64,000 bases of DNA from Pseudomonas sp. Root71 (lineage in GTDB: Bacteria > Pseudomonadota > Gammaproteobacteria > Pseudomonadales > Pseudomonadaceae), in contig NZ_LMHY01000012.1 in assembly GCF_001429045.1 (NCBI RefSeq), positions 296,753 to 360,752 on the forward strand. Reading direction: 5' to 3'. Below are positions 53,911 to 62,146 of this stretch, piece by piece. Position numbers and translations under genes: made by a program. How positions within the stretch are numbered: the stretch's first letter is position 1; the number at the start of each line of letters is the position of its first letter. The notes below the pieces were generated by a model that saw only the letters and a list, made by a program, of their open reading frames with translations, did not search any database and was not told the origin of the DNA.

Positions 53911-53988
53911 TAAAAGATCGCAGCCTTCGGCAGCTCCTACGGGTGTACGCCACTCAATGTAGGAGCTGCCGAAGGCTGCGATCTTTTT
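53911..53988. repeat. REP pair, family A
   Basis: Inverted family-A units with the GCCTTCGGCAG variant core, about 30 bases each, 17 bases apart. Confidence 0.9.
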
Positions 53989-54058
53989 TGGGCATTCGAA
54001 TCTATCCTTGCGGTATCCTTCGCGCCCTCAAAATTCACCTCGCTACAGGATCCTCCCC

Positions 54059-54589
54059 ATGAAAGCCGCACTCGTCGAACTCATCAGCAAAATCAGCTCC
54101 GGGTGCATGGGCGAAGACGAAATCCTCAAGGTTGCGGACGAAGCGGCCCGGGCATACGCCGATCAGGATGCTTTTCTGAGCGCCAATCCGGACATCAACT
54201 ACGACGAAACCTTCCCGATCCCGCTGGGTGAATGGGTGGTGGTTGGCAGCCTACCGGAAACGGTACTGTTCCAGGCTGACACCTACATGGACCTGTTCGC
54301 CCAGATCGTCGCCTCATTCGGCCCAGGGGTGGAGTTCAATCTCAAGCCCAAGCAACTGGCCAAGACCGAAGCCCTGACCGCGCTCAACCGCATCCAGGTG
54401 CAGATGAGTAGCATGAACAAGGAAAATGGTGGCTACACGCTGATGAATTTCAGCCAGTTGCTCGATGACGAATTGCAGGTGGTCCTGGTCTACGGCAATG
54501 ACGTGCCACGGGTGCTGGAATTGTGCGCAGAAGCGGGCATCGCAGCCGCGCCATCCCTGGAAGCCCTGAAAGTGGCGATCCACGTCTGA
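54059..54589 (+). CDS. conserved hypothetical protein (176 residues)
   Basis: I do not recognise this product. It is acidic, with a helical N-terminus (1-45), a central mixed part with DETFPIPLGEWVVVGSLPETVLF, and a C-terminal part with LDDELQVVLVYGNDVPRVLELC. No membrane segments. ATG at 54059 is chosen over an upstream one because AGGATC lies just before. It stands alone. Confidence 0.78.
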   Translation: MKAALVELISKISSGCMGEDEILKVADEAARAYADQDAFLSANPDINYDETFPIPLGEWVVVGSLPETVLFQADTYMDLFAQIVASFGPGVEFNLKPKQLAKTEALTALNRIQVQMSSMNKENGGYTLMNFSQLLDDELQVVLVYGNDVPRVLELCAEAGIAAAPSLEALKVAIHV

Positions 54590-54669
54590 CCCAGACACTG
54601 TCAATAAAAAGGAATCCTCGCGACGAGCGTCTATCCTGAGGGGGCATATCACTCTTTGGGAGCGTCACC

Positions 54670-54861
54670 ATGGGTTCCACGTTCAACAGCCTGGTTGCCT
54701 TGATCATTTTTGTCCTGGACATCTGGGCCATCATCAACGTCTTCAAAAGCAGTGCCGAGACCGGGATGAAAATCCTCTGGGTACTGCTGATCGCGCTGTT
54801 GCCGGTACTGGGACTGATCATCTGGGCCATCGCCGGGCCGCGGGGCAATGTCAAACTCTGA
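54670..54861 (+). CDS. small PLDc_N domain membrane protein
   Basis: The 63-residue protein consists of two hydrophobic helices (about 6-26, 32-55) and matches the PLDc_N segment normally found at the N-terminus of cardiolipin synthases: FVLDIWAIINVFKSS, then KILWVLLIALLPVLGLIIWAI. A lone copy has no phospholipase active site. GGGAG lies nine bases upstream. A function in the membrane is only inferred. Confidence 0.85.
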   Translation: MGSTFNSLVALIIFVLDIWAIINVFKSSAETGMKILWVLLIALLPVLGLIIWAIAGPRGNVKL

Positions 54862-54888
54862 CGGATTTCCCACAAACAACACCGACCC

Positions 54889-54991
54889 TGTGGGAGCGGC
54901 GGTGCGGCGATCCGACTTGCTCGCGAAGAACGATTACGCGGTTCGCCGACAAACCGAGTTGCCTGCTTCGCGAGCAAGCCCGCTCCCACAG
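54889..54991. repeat. REP pair, family B variant with a 16-base extra stretch
   Basis: The same extended left arm as at 50680 and 56033; the right arm is of the normal type, reading CTTCGCGAGCAAGCCCGCTC. Confidence 0.88.
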
Positions 54992-55137
54992 GATTGTGGC
55001 AAGTCGAACAAGTGAGGTTCGACCTGTCATGTTCCGCGACGTAGAATGCGCGCCTTTCCCGGTCAATCGAGACACTCGATTGGCCATCATGGGCGGGTAA
55101 CCGTCCGTTGCCACCCGCATTCATCGGAGCACTTCCC

Positions 55138-56013
55138 ATGAGCAACACCCCGACCAGCGACTACCTGGAAACCCTCTACGAAGGCTACGGCCAGCGTTTT
55201 CGCATGGAAAAACTGCTGCACGAAGTGCGCACCGAGCACCAGCACCTGGTGATCTTCGAAAATCCGCGCATGGGCCGCGTGATGGCGCTGGACGGCGTGA
55301 TCCAGACCACCGAAGCCGACGAATTCATCTACCACGAAATGCTGACCCACGTGCCGATCCTGGCGCACGGTGCGGCCAAACGCGTGCTGATCATCGGCGG
55401 CGGTGACGGCGGCATGTTGCGTGAAGTGGCCAAGCACCGCAGCGTCGAGCACATCACCATGGTCGAGATCGACGGCACCGTGGTCGACATGTGCAAGGAA
55501 TTCCTGCCGAATCACTCCAAGGGCGCGTTCGATGATCCACGCCTGAACCTGGTGATCGACGACGGCATGCGTTTCGTCGCCACCACCACTGAAAAGTTCG
55601 ACGTGATCATTTCCGACTCCACCGACCCGATCGGCCCGGGTGAAGTACTGTTCTCGGAAAACTTCTACCAGGCCTGCCACCGCTGCCTGAACGAAGGCGG
55701 CATCCTGGTGACCCAGAACGGCACGCCATTCATGCAGATCGAAGAAGTGAAGACCACCGCCGGTCGCCTGCGCAGCCTGTTCCCGGACTGGCACTTCTAT
55801 CAGGCCGCCGTGCCGACCTACATCGGTGGCTCGATGACCTTCGCCTGGGGCGCCACCAATACCGCTTATCGCAAGTTGTCCCGCGAAACCCTGCAACAGC
55901 GCTTCACGGGCAGCGGCATAGTCACCCGCTACTACAATCCTGAAATCCACATCGGCGCCTTCGCCTTGCCTCAGTACGTGCTGCAGGCGGTGAACAAGCC
56001 AAGCAACGACTGA
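55138..56013 (+). CDS. speE: spermidine synthase
   Basis: The 291-residue aminopropyltransferase makes spermidine from putrescine and decarboxylated S-adenosylmethionine. The cofactor-binding [11 protein letters not shown] (about 88-98) and the catalytic [15 protein letters not shown] (about 158-172) are intact. It is preceded by a GGAGC site. A common promoter -10 TAGAAT lies about 95 bases before. It stands alone. Confidence 0.95.
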   Translation: MSNTPTSDYLETLYEGYGQRFRMEKLLHEVRTEHQHLVIFENPRMGRVMALDGVIQTTEADEFIYHEMLTHVPILAHGAAKRVLIIGGGDGGMLREVAKHRSVEHITMVEIDGTVVDMCKEFLPNHSKGAFDDPRLNLVIDDGMRFVATTTEKFDVIISDSTDPIGPGEVLFSENFYQACHRCLNEGGILVTQNGTPFMQIEEVKTTAGRLRSLFPDWHFYQAAVPTYIGGSMTFAWGATNTAYRKLSRETLQQRFTGSGIVTRYYNPEIHIGAFALPQYVLQAVNKPSND

Positions 56014-56032
56014 TAGGTTGAAACACAAAACC

Positions 56033-56136
56033 TGTGGGAGCGGCGGTGCGGCGATCCGACTTGCTCGCGAAGAGGGACGGTCAGCTGAAATCAAGCTGGC
56101 TGACACACCGCTTTCGCGAGCAAGCCCGCTCCCACA
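56033..56136. repeat. REP pair, family B variant with a 16-base extra stretch
   Basis: The third copy with the extended left arm, located just after speE. The right arm is normal. Confidence 0.88.
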
Positions 56137-56278
56137 TGGTTTGCGCTTGGTGGGTTACAAAGGGTGTTGAGAGTGATTTTCACATCCGTCGACGTGTTTG
56201 ACTCGGCGGAACAATTAGTCAGCTAACAAGGTCGAGATAGAGGTAAGCCCATCCATGGGTTTTATCGAGGAGGCACCA

Positions 56279-56512
56279 ATGCAAAAGTGGAAAGTCACTT
56301 TCGTGGATGATCATGGCGAAACCATCGACGAAGTCTTTGAGTGCACCGAGCGCCCGGACTACGAGCGTGCTGCCAAGCTCATCAAGGCCCGGCTTCTTCC
56401 TGTCGCCGCCGAACTGGATCTGAACGATCTGGAAGGGCGGACCAATGACGCGAGCGTCAAAGAGCTCAAGTCCCAGAACAGCATTCAAATCCTCGACATT
56501 ACTCCAATCTGA
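56279..56512 (+). CDS. small hypothetical protein (77 residues)
   Basis: I do not recognise it. The protein is acidic, begins MQKWKVTFVDDHGE and ends IQILDITPI, with a likely alternating alpha-beta fold. A strong GAGGAGG lies 5 bases before the ATG at 56279, which decides that start. No partner. Confidence 0.75.
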   Translation: MQKWKVTFVDDHGETIDEVFECTERPDYERAAKLIKARLLPVAAELDLNDLEGRTNDASVKELKSQNSIQILDITPI

Positions 56513-56722
56513 ACGATACCTGTCGCATTCATATCCAGGCCTTGGCAGAGGCTCTATCTTGAGGCTACTCTGCAAGCGAGATCAGCGAATGAATCGCTAA
56601 GGTCTGGTCTTGTCAGCTCCATGCTTGTTTCCCGCCGGCACATCGTTTGCCGTCGCTCGCGCTGTTCGGTTGCGGGTGAGGGAGTACGGAAAGTCTATCC
56701 ATCGTTTTGAGGAGGACGTTTC

Positions 56723-57067
56723 ATGAGCACAGCCTATCAAGAAGACATCAGCAGCAGTGTGCTGCGCCGCATGAAAGAAGGCGGTTTTGACTTTTCCCGG
56801 TTTCATCCCATCGAGTTCTACGCCATTTTCCCGGACGAGGAGCGGGCACGCAGGGCGGCAGGTCATTTCCACCGTGGTGAATCCCTGGATGCGCAAGTCA
56901 GTGCGCGCGACGACGGCGCCTGGGCGCTGGAACTGTGCAAGGTCATGTATGCCACCTACGACGATATCGGCGACTTCGAACAGGGTTTCGAAGCAGTGGT
57001 CGAGCCTCTGGGCGGCATTATCGAAGGCTGGGGTGTGAAGCAGGAGGTACGAGGGCGACTCGCATAA
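56723..57067 (+). CDS. rraB: RNase E inhibitor RraB
   Basis: The 114-residue protein resembles RraB, which binds the C-terminal scaffold of RNase E and changes RNA decay. Family features are HPIEFYAIFPDEERA and WALELCKVMYATYDDIGDFE (acidic). Start is preceded by GAGGA. A hairpin terminator lies 26 bases past the stop. Confidence 0.85.
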   Translation: MSTAYQEDISSSVLRRMKEGGFDFSRFHPIEFYAIFPDEERARRAAGHFHRGESLDAQVSARDDGAWALELCKVMYATYDDIGDFEQGFEAVVEPLGGIIEGWGVKQEVRGRLA

Positions 57068-57093
57068 CCTTATGAACAGTGACAACCAGCAAT

Positions 57094-57121
57094 GACGGCT
57101 GACCTTCGGGTTGGCCGTTTT
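57094..57121 (+). terminator. terminator of rraB with TTCG tetraloop
   Basis: A 10-bp stem (with two wobble pairs) from ACGGCTGACC and GGTTGGCCGT around TTCG, then TTTTC. Confidence 0.75.
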
Positions 57122-57141
57122 CATTTGTGGGCGTTGGACAC

Positions 57142-57169
57142 CAAAAAAAAGCCGCCAGGGCAGGCGGCT
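57142..57169 (-). terminator. strong minus-strand terminator with no gene upstream
   Basis: AGCCGCC and GGCGGCT pair around AGGGCA; the minus strand then has eight T. Any transcript would come from the right, where the only strand partner is antisense to the ATP-grasp operon. It could end a small RNA from 57170-57430 or an antisense transcript. Confidence 0.75.
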
Positions 57170-57313
57170 AAAAGGGAAGTTCGGTGAGCTTTTCAGCGAA
57201 TGCCTGGATTATCCGCATCCGTTGCCGGGCAGTGAAATCAACTCTGGCTATGCTGGTGATAGGCGACCACCACGCCTTGCAATGAAGCGGGGGCGATCAG
57301 GTTGGGGCATTTA

Positions 57314-57332
57314 CCGCACAGGATTGGTGCGG
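57314..57332. promoter_or_regulatory. NtrC-like dyad upstream of the ATP-grasp operon
   Basis: CCGCAC and GTGCGG form a perfect dyad with seven bases between, close to the NtrC pattern GCACC-N5-GGTGC. It is 77-95 bases upstream of the predicted start of transcription, a usual place for a sigma-54 activator site. Confidence 0.45.
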
Positions 57333-57382
57333 CGCGTGCGCGTTGATTACCCAACTGATTGAAATTTAAGCGTTTATGCCGA

Positions 57383-57398
57383 TGGCACGGGCCTTGCG
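57383..57398 (+). promoter_or_regulatory. near-consensus sigma-54 promoter of the ATP-grasp operon
   Basis: TGGCACGGGCCTTGCG matches the sigma-54 consensus TGGCACG-N4-TTGCW at every position except the final W. Start would be near 57409, giving a 24-base leader that holds the AAGGAG ribosome site before the ATG at 57433. The rest of 57173-57432 shows no gene. Confidence 0.75.
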
Positions 57399-57432
57399 AA
57401 GGTCTGGACGTCCGAGTGACAAGGAGTACGGC

Positions 57433-58842
57433 ATGATCCGCACCTATTTTGATGAGATGTACGATGCCGGCGGACAGGTCCGCCCGCATTATCGGGAGTT
57501 TGCCCGTTGGCTGGCCGAGACGCCTGACGAGCTTCTGGCACAACGGCGACGCGAGGCCGATCTGCTGTTTCATCGCGCCGGGATTACTTTCACGCTCTAC
57601 GGTGATGAGCAAGGGACAGAGCGCCTGATTCCCTTCGACACCATCCCCCGCAGTATCCCCGCCAGCGAATGGCGGATAGTCGAGCGCGGGTGCATCCAGC
57701 GGGTCAAGGCGTTGAACATGTTCCTCGCCGACCTTTACCACGAGCAGCGCATCATCAGGGCCGGCATCATTCCGGCCGAGCAGGTGCTGGCCAACGAGCA
57801 GTACCAGTTGGCGATGCAAGGGCTGGATCTGCACCGCGATATCTATTCGCACATCTCCGGCGTCGACCTGGTACGCGACGGCGACGGCACCTACTACGTT
57901 CTTGAAGACAATCTGCGAACACCGAGCGGCGTCAGCTACATGCTCGAAGACCGCAAGATGATGATGCGCCTGTTCCCCGAGCTGTTCGCGGCGCAACGCA
58001 TTGCCCCCATCGACCACTACCCGAACCTGCTGCTCGATACCCTGAAAAGCTCAAGCCCGATCGATAACCCGAGCGTGGTGGTGCTGACGCCGGGGCGCTT
58101 CAACAGTGCGTTCTTCGAGCATGCGTTCCTGGCGCGGGAAATGGGCGTGGAGCTGGTGGAAGGCGCGGACCTGTTCGTGCGTGACGACAAGGTCTACATG
58201 CGAACCACCGACGGGCCGAAAGCCGTCGACGTGATCTATCGTCGCCTCGACGATGCGTTCCTCGACCCACTGGCATTCAACCCGGAATCGATGCTCGGCG
58301 TGCCGGGGCTGCTGTCGTCCTACCGTTCCGGCAACGTGGTGCTGGCTAATGCCATCGGCACGGGGGTGGCGGACGACAAGTCGGTGTACCCGTTCGTTAC
58401 CGACATGATCCGTTTCTATCTCGATGAAGAGCCGATCCTGAAGAACGTTCCTACGTGGCAATGCCGTAATCCCTCTGAGCTTTCCCACGTGCTGGCCAAC
58501 CTTCCAGAGTTGGTGGTCAAGGAAACCCAAGGCTCCGGCGGGTACGGAATGTTGGTGGGGCCGGCGGCGACGGCGGCGGAAATCGAAGCTTTCCGCGCGC
58601 GGATCATCGCCAAGCCCCATGCATATATCGCGCAACCGACGCTGTCGCTGTCGACCTGTCCGACCTTTGTCGAAAACGGCATTGCGCCACGCCATATCGA
58701 CTTGCGGCCGTTTGTCCTGTCGGGTCGTGAAACCCGGGTCGTTCCCGGCGGCTTGACCCGTGTCGCCTTGCGCGAAGGCTCCCTGGTGGTCAACTCCTCC
58801 CAGGGCGGCGGAACCAAGGACACCTGGGTGGTCGAGGATTAA
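57433..58842 (+). CDS. circularly permuted ATP-grasp protein (amidoligase-like)
   Basis: The 469-residue protein belongs to the circularly permuted ATP-grasp type 2 family (DUF404/DUF407). Recognisable stretches are YVLEDNLRTPSGVSYMLEDR (about 156-175) and VVKETQGSGGYGMLVGP (about 363-379) with the ATP-binding part, then RHIDLRPFVL and the C-terminal QGGGTKDTWV. Relatives are predicted to form amide bonds, but the product is not known. It starts a three-gene operon with alpha-E and transglutaminase-like genes, 12 bases apart from the next. ATG at 57433 has AAGGAG upstream. Confidence 0.9.
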   Translation: MIRTYFDEMYDAGGQVRPHYREFARWLAETPDELLAQRRREADLLFHRAGITFTLYGDEQGTERLIPFDTIPRSIPASEWRIVERGCIQRVKALNMFLADLYHEQRIIRAGIIPAEQVLANEQYQLAMQGLDLHRDIYSHISGVDLVRDGDGTYYVLEDNLRTPSGVSYMLEDRKMMMRLFPELFAAQRIAPIDHYPNLLLDTLKSSSPIDNPSVVVLTPGRFNSAFFEHAFLAREMGVELVEGADLFVRDDKVYMRTTDGPKAVDVIYRRLDDAFLDPLAFNPESMLGVPGLLSSYRSGNVVLANAIGTGVADDKSVYPFVTDMIRFYLDEEPILKNVPTWQCRNPSELSHVLANLPELVVKETQGSGGYGMLVGPAATAAEIEAFRARIIAKPHAYIAQPTLSLSTCPTFVENGIAPRHIDLRPFVLSGRETRVVPGGLTRVALREGSLVVNSSQGGGTKDTWVVED

Positions 58843-58854
58843 AGGAAGCCTGTC

Positions 58855-59805
58855 ATGTTAAGTAGAACTGCCTCGGATCTGTATTGGATGTCACGTTATC
58901 TGGAGCGGGCGGAAAACCTCGCCCGGATGCTCGATATCAGCTATTCGCTGTCGCTGATGCCGCAGGACGGTCGCGGCGACGGTTTGCACGAACTGGCCAT
59001 GCCGCTGTTGATCACCGGCACCCTGGACGATTACCTGGAGCGCCATGGCGAGCTGCATGCCGAACGCCTGCTGCATTTCTTTGCCCTGGATGCGGCCAAC
59101 CCGGCGAGTATCTACAGCTGCCTTGGTGCCGCACGTGCCAGCGCCCATGCGGTACGTGGGCGCATCACCGCCGACATGTGGGAAAACATCAACGCCACCT
59201 GGCTGGAAATTCGCGGCATCGCCGAACAAGGCCTAAGTCGCTACGGCATGAGCCGTTTCTGCGAGTGGATCAAGGAACGTTCCCACCTGTTCCGGGGCGC
59301 GTCCTACGGCACCATCATGCGTAACGATGCGTTTCGCTTCATTCGTCTGGGGACCTTTATCGAACGGGCGGACAACACCTTGCGCCTGCTCGATGCCCGC
59401 TACGAAATGGCCGGCGACCAGGCCGAAGCGGTCAGCGATGGCACCGCTCACGCGTATTACCAATGGAGCGCGTTGTTGCGGGCGTTGTCGTCGTTTGAGG
59501 CCTACACGGAAATCTACCGCGACGCCCCCGGCGCCCGGCATGTTGCCGAATTGCTGTTGCTGCGGGCCGATGTACCGCGATCCCTGCGCGCCTGCACCGA
59601 AGAAATCGACCAGATCCTCGCGCAATTGCCGGGGGCCAACGGTCGTCCCGCACAACGCCTGGCGGCGGAAATGGACGCACGCCTGCGCTACACCGGCATC
59701 CATGAAATTCTCGAAGAAGGCCTGCACGCCTGGCTGACCGAGTTCATCCCGCTGGTGCGCCAGTTGGGTAACGCGATTCACAGTTCTTATCTGGAGGCCG
59801 CATGA
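58855..59805 (+). CDS. alpha-E domain protein (DUF403)
   Basis: The 316-residue protein is nearly all helical and starts MLSRTASDLYWMSRYLERAENLARML, the alpha-E signature. The family is found next to circularly permuted ATP-grasp and transglutaminase genes and its biochemical role is unknown. It begins 12 bases after the ATP-grasp stop, and its stop overlaps the transglutaminase start by four bases. Confidence 0.93.
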   Translation: MLSRTASDLYWMSRYLERAENLARMLDISYSLSLMPQDGRGDGLHELAMPLLITGTLDDYLERHGELHAERLLHFFALDAANPASIYSCLGAARASAHAVRGRITADMWENINATWLEIRGIAEQGLSRYGMSRFCEWIKERSHLFRGASYGTIMRNDAFRFIRLGTFIERADNTLRLLDARYEMAGDQAEAVSDGTAHAYYQWSALLRALSSFEAYTEIYRDAPGARHVAELLLLRADVPRSLRACTEEIDQILAQLPGANGRPAQRLAAEMDARLRYTGIHEILEEGLHAWLTEFIPLVRQLGNAIHSSYLEAA

Positions 59806-60611
59806 GACTTTCCATTAGCCACGAGACCACCTATCACTACGAAGACAAGGTGCGGGCGAGCATCCAGTATCTGCGCCTGACTCCCCACGACAGCGAGCGC
59901 CAGCACGTGCTCAGCTGGCAGCTCGACCTGCCGCGTCCGGTGCGGGCGCAGCTCGATCCGTTCGGCAACATCCTGCATGTGCTGACCATGGACGAGCCCC
60001 ACGAGGCGATCATCATCGGCGCCCGTGGCCAGGTCGATATCGACGAATGGCGTGAGGCCGAACACGAGAGCCAGTCGGCACTGCCATTTCTGCGCTTTAC
60101 CCGTTTGACCGAAGCCGACGCCGCCCTGCGGGCGTTTGCCGAGAAGGAATGCAAGCAACGCCGCGACCGCACGGCGCTGATCGATCTGATGCACGGCCTC
60201 AACCAGCATATGACCTACACGCCGGGCTCCACGGAAGTGGATACCAGCGCGGCCCAGGCCTTTGCCGGAGGCTCCGGCGTGTGTCAGGACCACACCCACG
60301 CGTTTCTCGCCTGCACCCGCAGCCTGGGCATTCCAGCGCGGTATGTGTCGGGCTACCTGTACAGCGAGAACAGCGAACATCTGGCCAGTCACGCCTGGGC
60401 GGAAGCCTGGCTGGATGACGCCTGGTACAGCTTCGATGTGACCAACGAACTGGCCCGACCGGAGCGGCACCTGAAACTGGCGGTGGGCCTGGATTACCTG
60501 GATGCCTGCCCGGTGCGCGGGATGCGCCGGGGCGGCGGGTGTGAGCAGATGCACGCCAAGGTGCTGGTTTCACCGACGCCGGTGCCGGTGATTTCTGTGC
60601 AGCAGCAGTAG
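59802..60611 (+). CDS. transglutaminase-like protein
   Basis: The 269-residue protein has an N-terminal bacterial transglutaminase-associated region (1-80, MRLSISHETTYHYED) and a transglutaminase/protease-like core with Cys in GGSGVCQDHTHAF (about 159-171), His in SHAWAEAWL and Asp in FDVTNE, so the Cys-His-Asp triad is present. It could make or break amide bonds. It closes the operon. No signal peptide, so cytosolic. In other bacteria an Anbu peptidase gene often follows, but here a REP follows. Confidence 0.93.
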   Translation: MRLSISHETTYHYEDKVRASIQYLRLTPHDSERQHVLSWQLDLPRPVRAQLDPFGNILHVLTMDEPHEAIIIGARGQVDIDEWREAEHESQSALPFLRFTRLTEADAALRAFAEKECKQRRDRTALIDLMHGLNQHMTYTPGSTEVDTSAAQAFAGGSGVCQDHTHAFLACTRSLGIPARYVSGYLYSENSEHLASHAWAEAWLDDAWYSFDVTNELARPERHLKLAVGLDYLDACPVRGMRRGGGCEQMHAKVLVSPTPVPVISVQQQ

Positions 60612-60630
60612 GCGCGATACCAAGGAACCT

Positions 60631-60720
60631 TGTGGGAGCGAGCTTGCTCGCGATGGCGTCATTTCAGTCAATACTTTTGTGACTGATACACCGCTATCGC
60701 GAGCAAGCTCGCTCCCACAG
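60631..60720. repeat. REP pair, family B
   Basis: Inverted GTGGGAGCGAGCTTGCTCGC units at the end of the triad operon, separated by about 40 bases. Confidence 0.9.
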
Positions 60721-60731
60721 GTACGATGTTG

Positions 60732-61553
60732 TTACGGCTTCACCTTGCGCCCAACCATATGCTGCAAATACCCCACCAGCATCCCCAGATCCCCATCCGG
60801 CAACACCTCGGCCGGGAACCCGGGCATCTTCGCCTGCGGCCACTGACGCAAACTTTGTGGATCGCGAATGTAGCGCTTGAGGAAGTCCGCGCCGAAGTAC
60901 TCGGTCGGGTTGTACGGAATATTCAGGTCCGGCCCGAATTGCGCATCCCCGGCGCCATTGAGTCGATGGCAGGCCAGGCAGTTCTTCTGGAACAACGCAA
61001 AGCCCTTGTTCACCGGATCATCCGCCTTCAATGCCGGATCGGGCAGCAGGGCAGGGAAGCGCTCGGTGACGGGCGCCAGGCGTTTGATGCTTGCCACCTG
61101 GAACGGCCATTGTTCGGGGCTGATATTGCCTGCCTGCGGATTGCTCCAGACCAGATAGAACGGTCCGGCGCCCGGCTTGCCTTCCGATAGCGGTGGCCAG
61201 GGTTTGGCTGGGTCTTCAATCGCCAGCCACGCCTGTGCACCCTGGGTTTTGAGCAACGGCGCGGCTGTCATTTCGGCGGCAAAGCCATCCAGCGCCACGG
61301 CCTGCAGGTGGTCTTCAGGCTTGATGCCGTCCAGCAGTGCGGACAGCGGCACGGCGCGGTAACTCATGTCCCGCTTGTAGGAAACGTCGTTGCTGATGTT
61401 GATGGTTTGGACCTGAGGATGCTTGAGCAATTGCTCGGTCTGCCAGGTGCGACTGTTCGCGCCCAGCTCCAGGTTCAGTTGTGCGGCATACAGGGGCGAG
61501 CCGAACAGCGTGGCCCCAAGCAGAATGAGCATTTTCAAGTGATCGCCGTCCAT
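60732..61553 (-). CDS. secreted c-type cytochrome
   Basis: The 273-residue protein has a signal peptide (ending near LYAAQ), an N-terminal domain resembling the oxidoreductase molybdopterin-binding family (residues about 30-160) and a C-terminal cytochrome c domain with CLACH and the distal methionine region KMPGFPAEVL. It is periplasmic and likely passes electrons. The ATG at 61553 is chosen; ATG at 61532 or an upstream start at 61634 are possible. It faces the triad operon. Confidence 0.82.
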   Translation of the reverse strand: MDGDHLKMLILLGATLFGSPLYAAQLNLELGANSRTWQTEQLLKHPQVQTINISNDVSYKRDMSYRAVPLSALLDGIKPEDHLQAVALDGFAAEMTAAPLLKTQGAQAWLAIEDPAKPWPPLSEGKPGAGPFYLVWSNPQAGNISPEQWPFQVASIKRLAPVTERFPALLPDPALKADDPVNKGFALFQKNCLACHRLNGAGDAQFGPDLNIPYNPTEYFGADFLKRYIRDPQSLRQWPQAKMPGFPAEVLPDGDLGMLVGYLQHMVGRKVKP

Positions 61554-61664
61554 GTCGTGCAGGTGCCGCAAAGATTGGCACAGCCACGCTGGCCCGGGTA
61601 GCGGGCCAGTCACATTTTGAGAGTGGCAATTCAAAAACTGTGACGCCGTATCTTTTAGACGCGA

Positions 61665-61760
61665 CTAGCCGATGACCTTGGTCAGGTTCGGCAATATCAA
61701 CAACAGCGTGGTGGCGAAAAGGATGAGCCCGGCTTGACGAACTTTCGATTGTTTGAACAT
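61665..61760 (-). CDS. 31-residue membrane protein
   Basis: MFKQSKVRQAGLILFATTLL is followed by LILPNLTKVIG: a basic N-terminus, one hydrophobic helix (about 10-28) and a short tail. GGCGG lies nine bases before the ATG. It is too short for ordinary gene finders, but the ribosome site, lack of frame errors and good helix suggest it is real. Function unknown. Confidence 0.6.
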   Translation of the reverse strand: MFKQSKVRQAGLILFATTLLLILPNLTKVIG

Positions 61761-62146
61761 GGCTTGACCGCCTTTTTTGTTATTTCCTGATGCCTGCCCG
61801 CATAGCTCCATGATGGCAGCGCGTTGCACTTCCTGTAGTGACGAGCGCCTCGGCAAAACCCGACGACAACTTCGTACAAGTTCACCTTAGAGCCCGCGTT
61901 AAGCTTGGCTTAGATCCATTTCGTATGGTGTTCTTGCGATTCGCTTTTAAAAAGGCATGAGGCATATTGCCAGCTTCTTTGGCGCCCGTTGGCTAGACAG
62001 CTTGGTGTCCTGAATGGTAGCTGACTACCGTTCGTCTGAGCGTGAGCGTCAACGTCTGTGAGCGCTGCGGTCATTGAATCAAACGCGGCTCGGGCCAAGA
62101 GTGGGCACTCGGTATTTACCCACCTGCACTGCGGTTCGAGGACGTC
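61761..62146. other. 386-base gap before the thiolase gene
   Basis: No gene is supported here; frames on the minus strand have no ribosome site and run into the thiolase start. The thiolase promoter must lie within, but no box is clear. Confidence 0.5.

Noticed and set aside
11591..56136. REP arrays as a possible CRISPR array
   Set aside because: Units are inverted pairs scattered singly between genes, with no regular spacers and no cas genes.
57238..58017. Minus-strand 259-codon frame beneath the ATP-grasp gene ending in the gap at 57238
   Set aside because: It is mostly antisense to a clear gene, has no ribosome site, and its tail in the gap (with CGKC) does not match a family I know.
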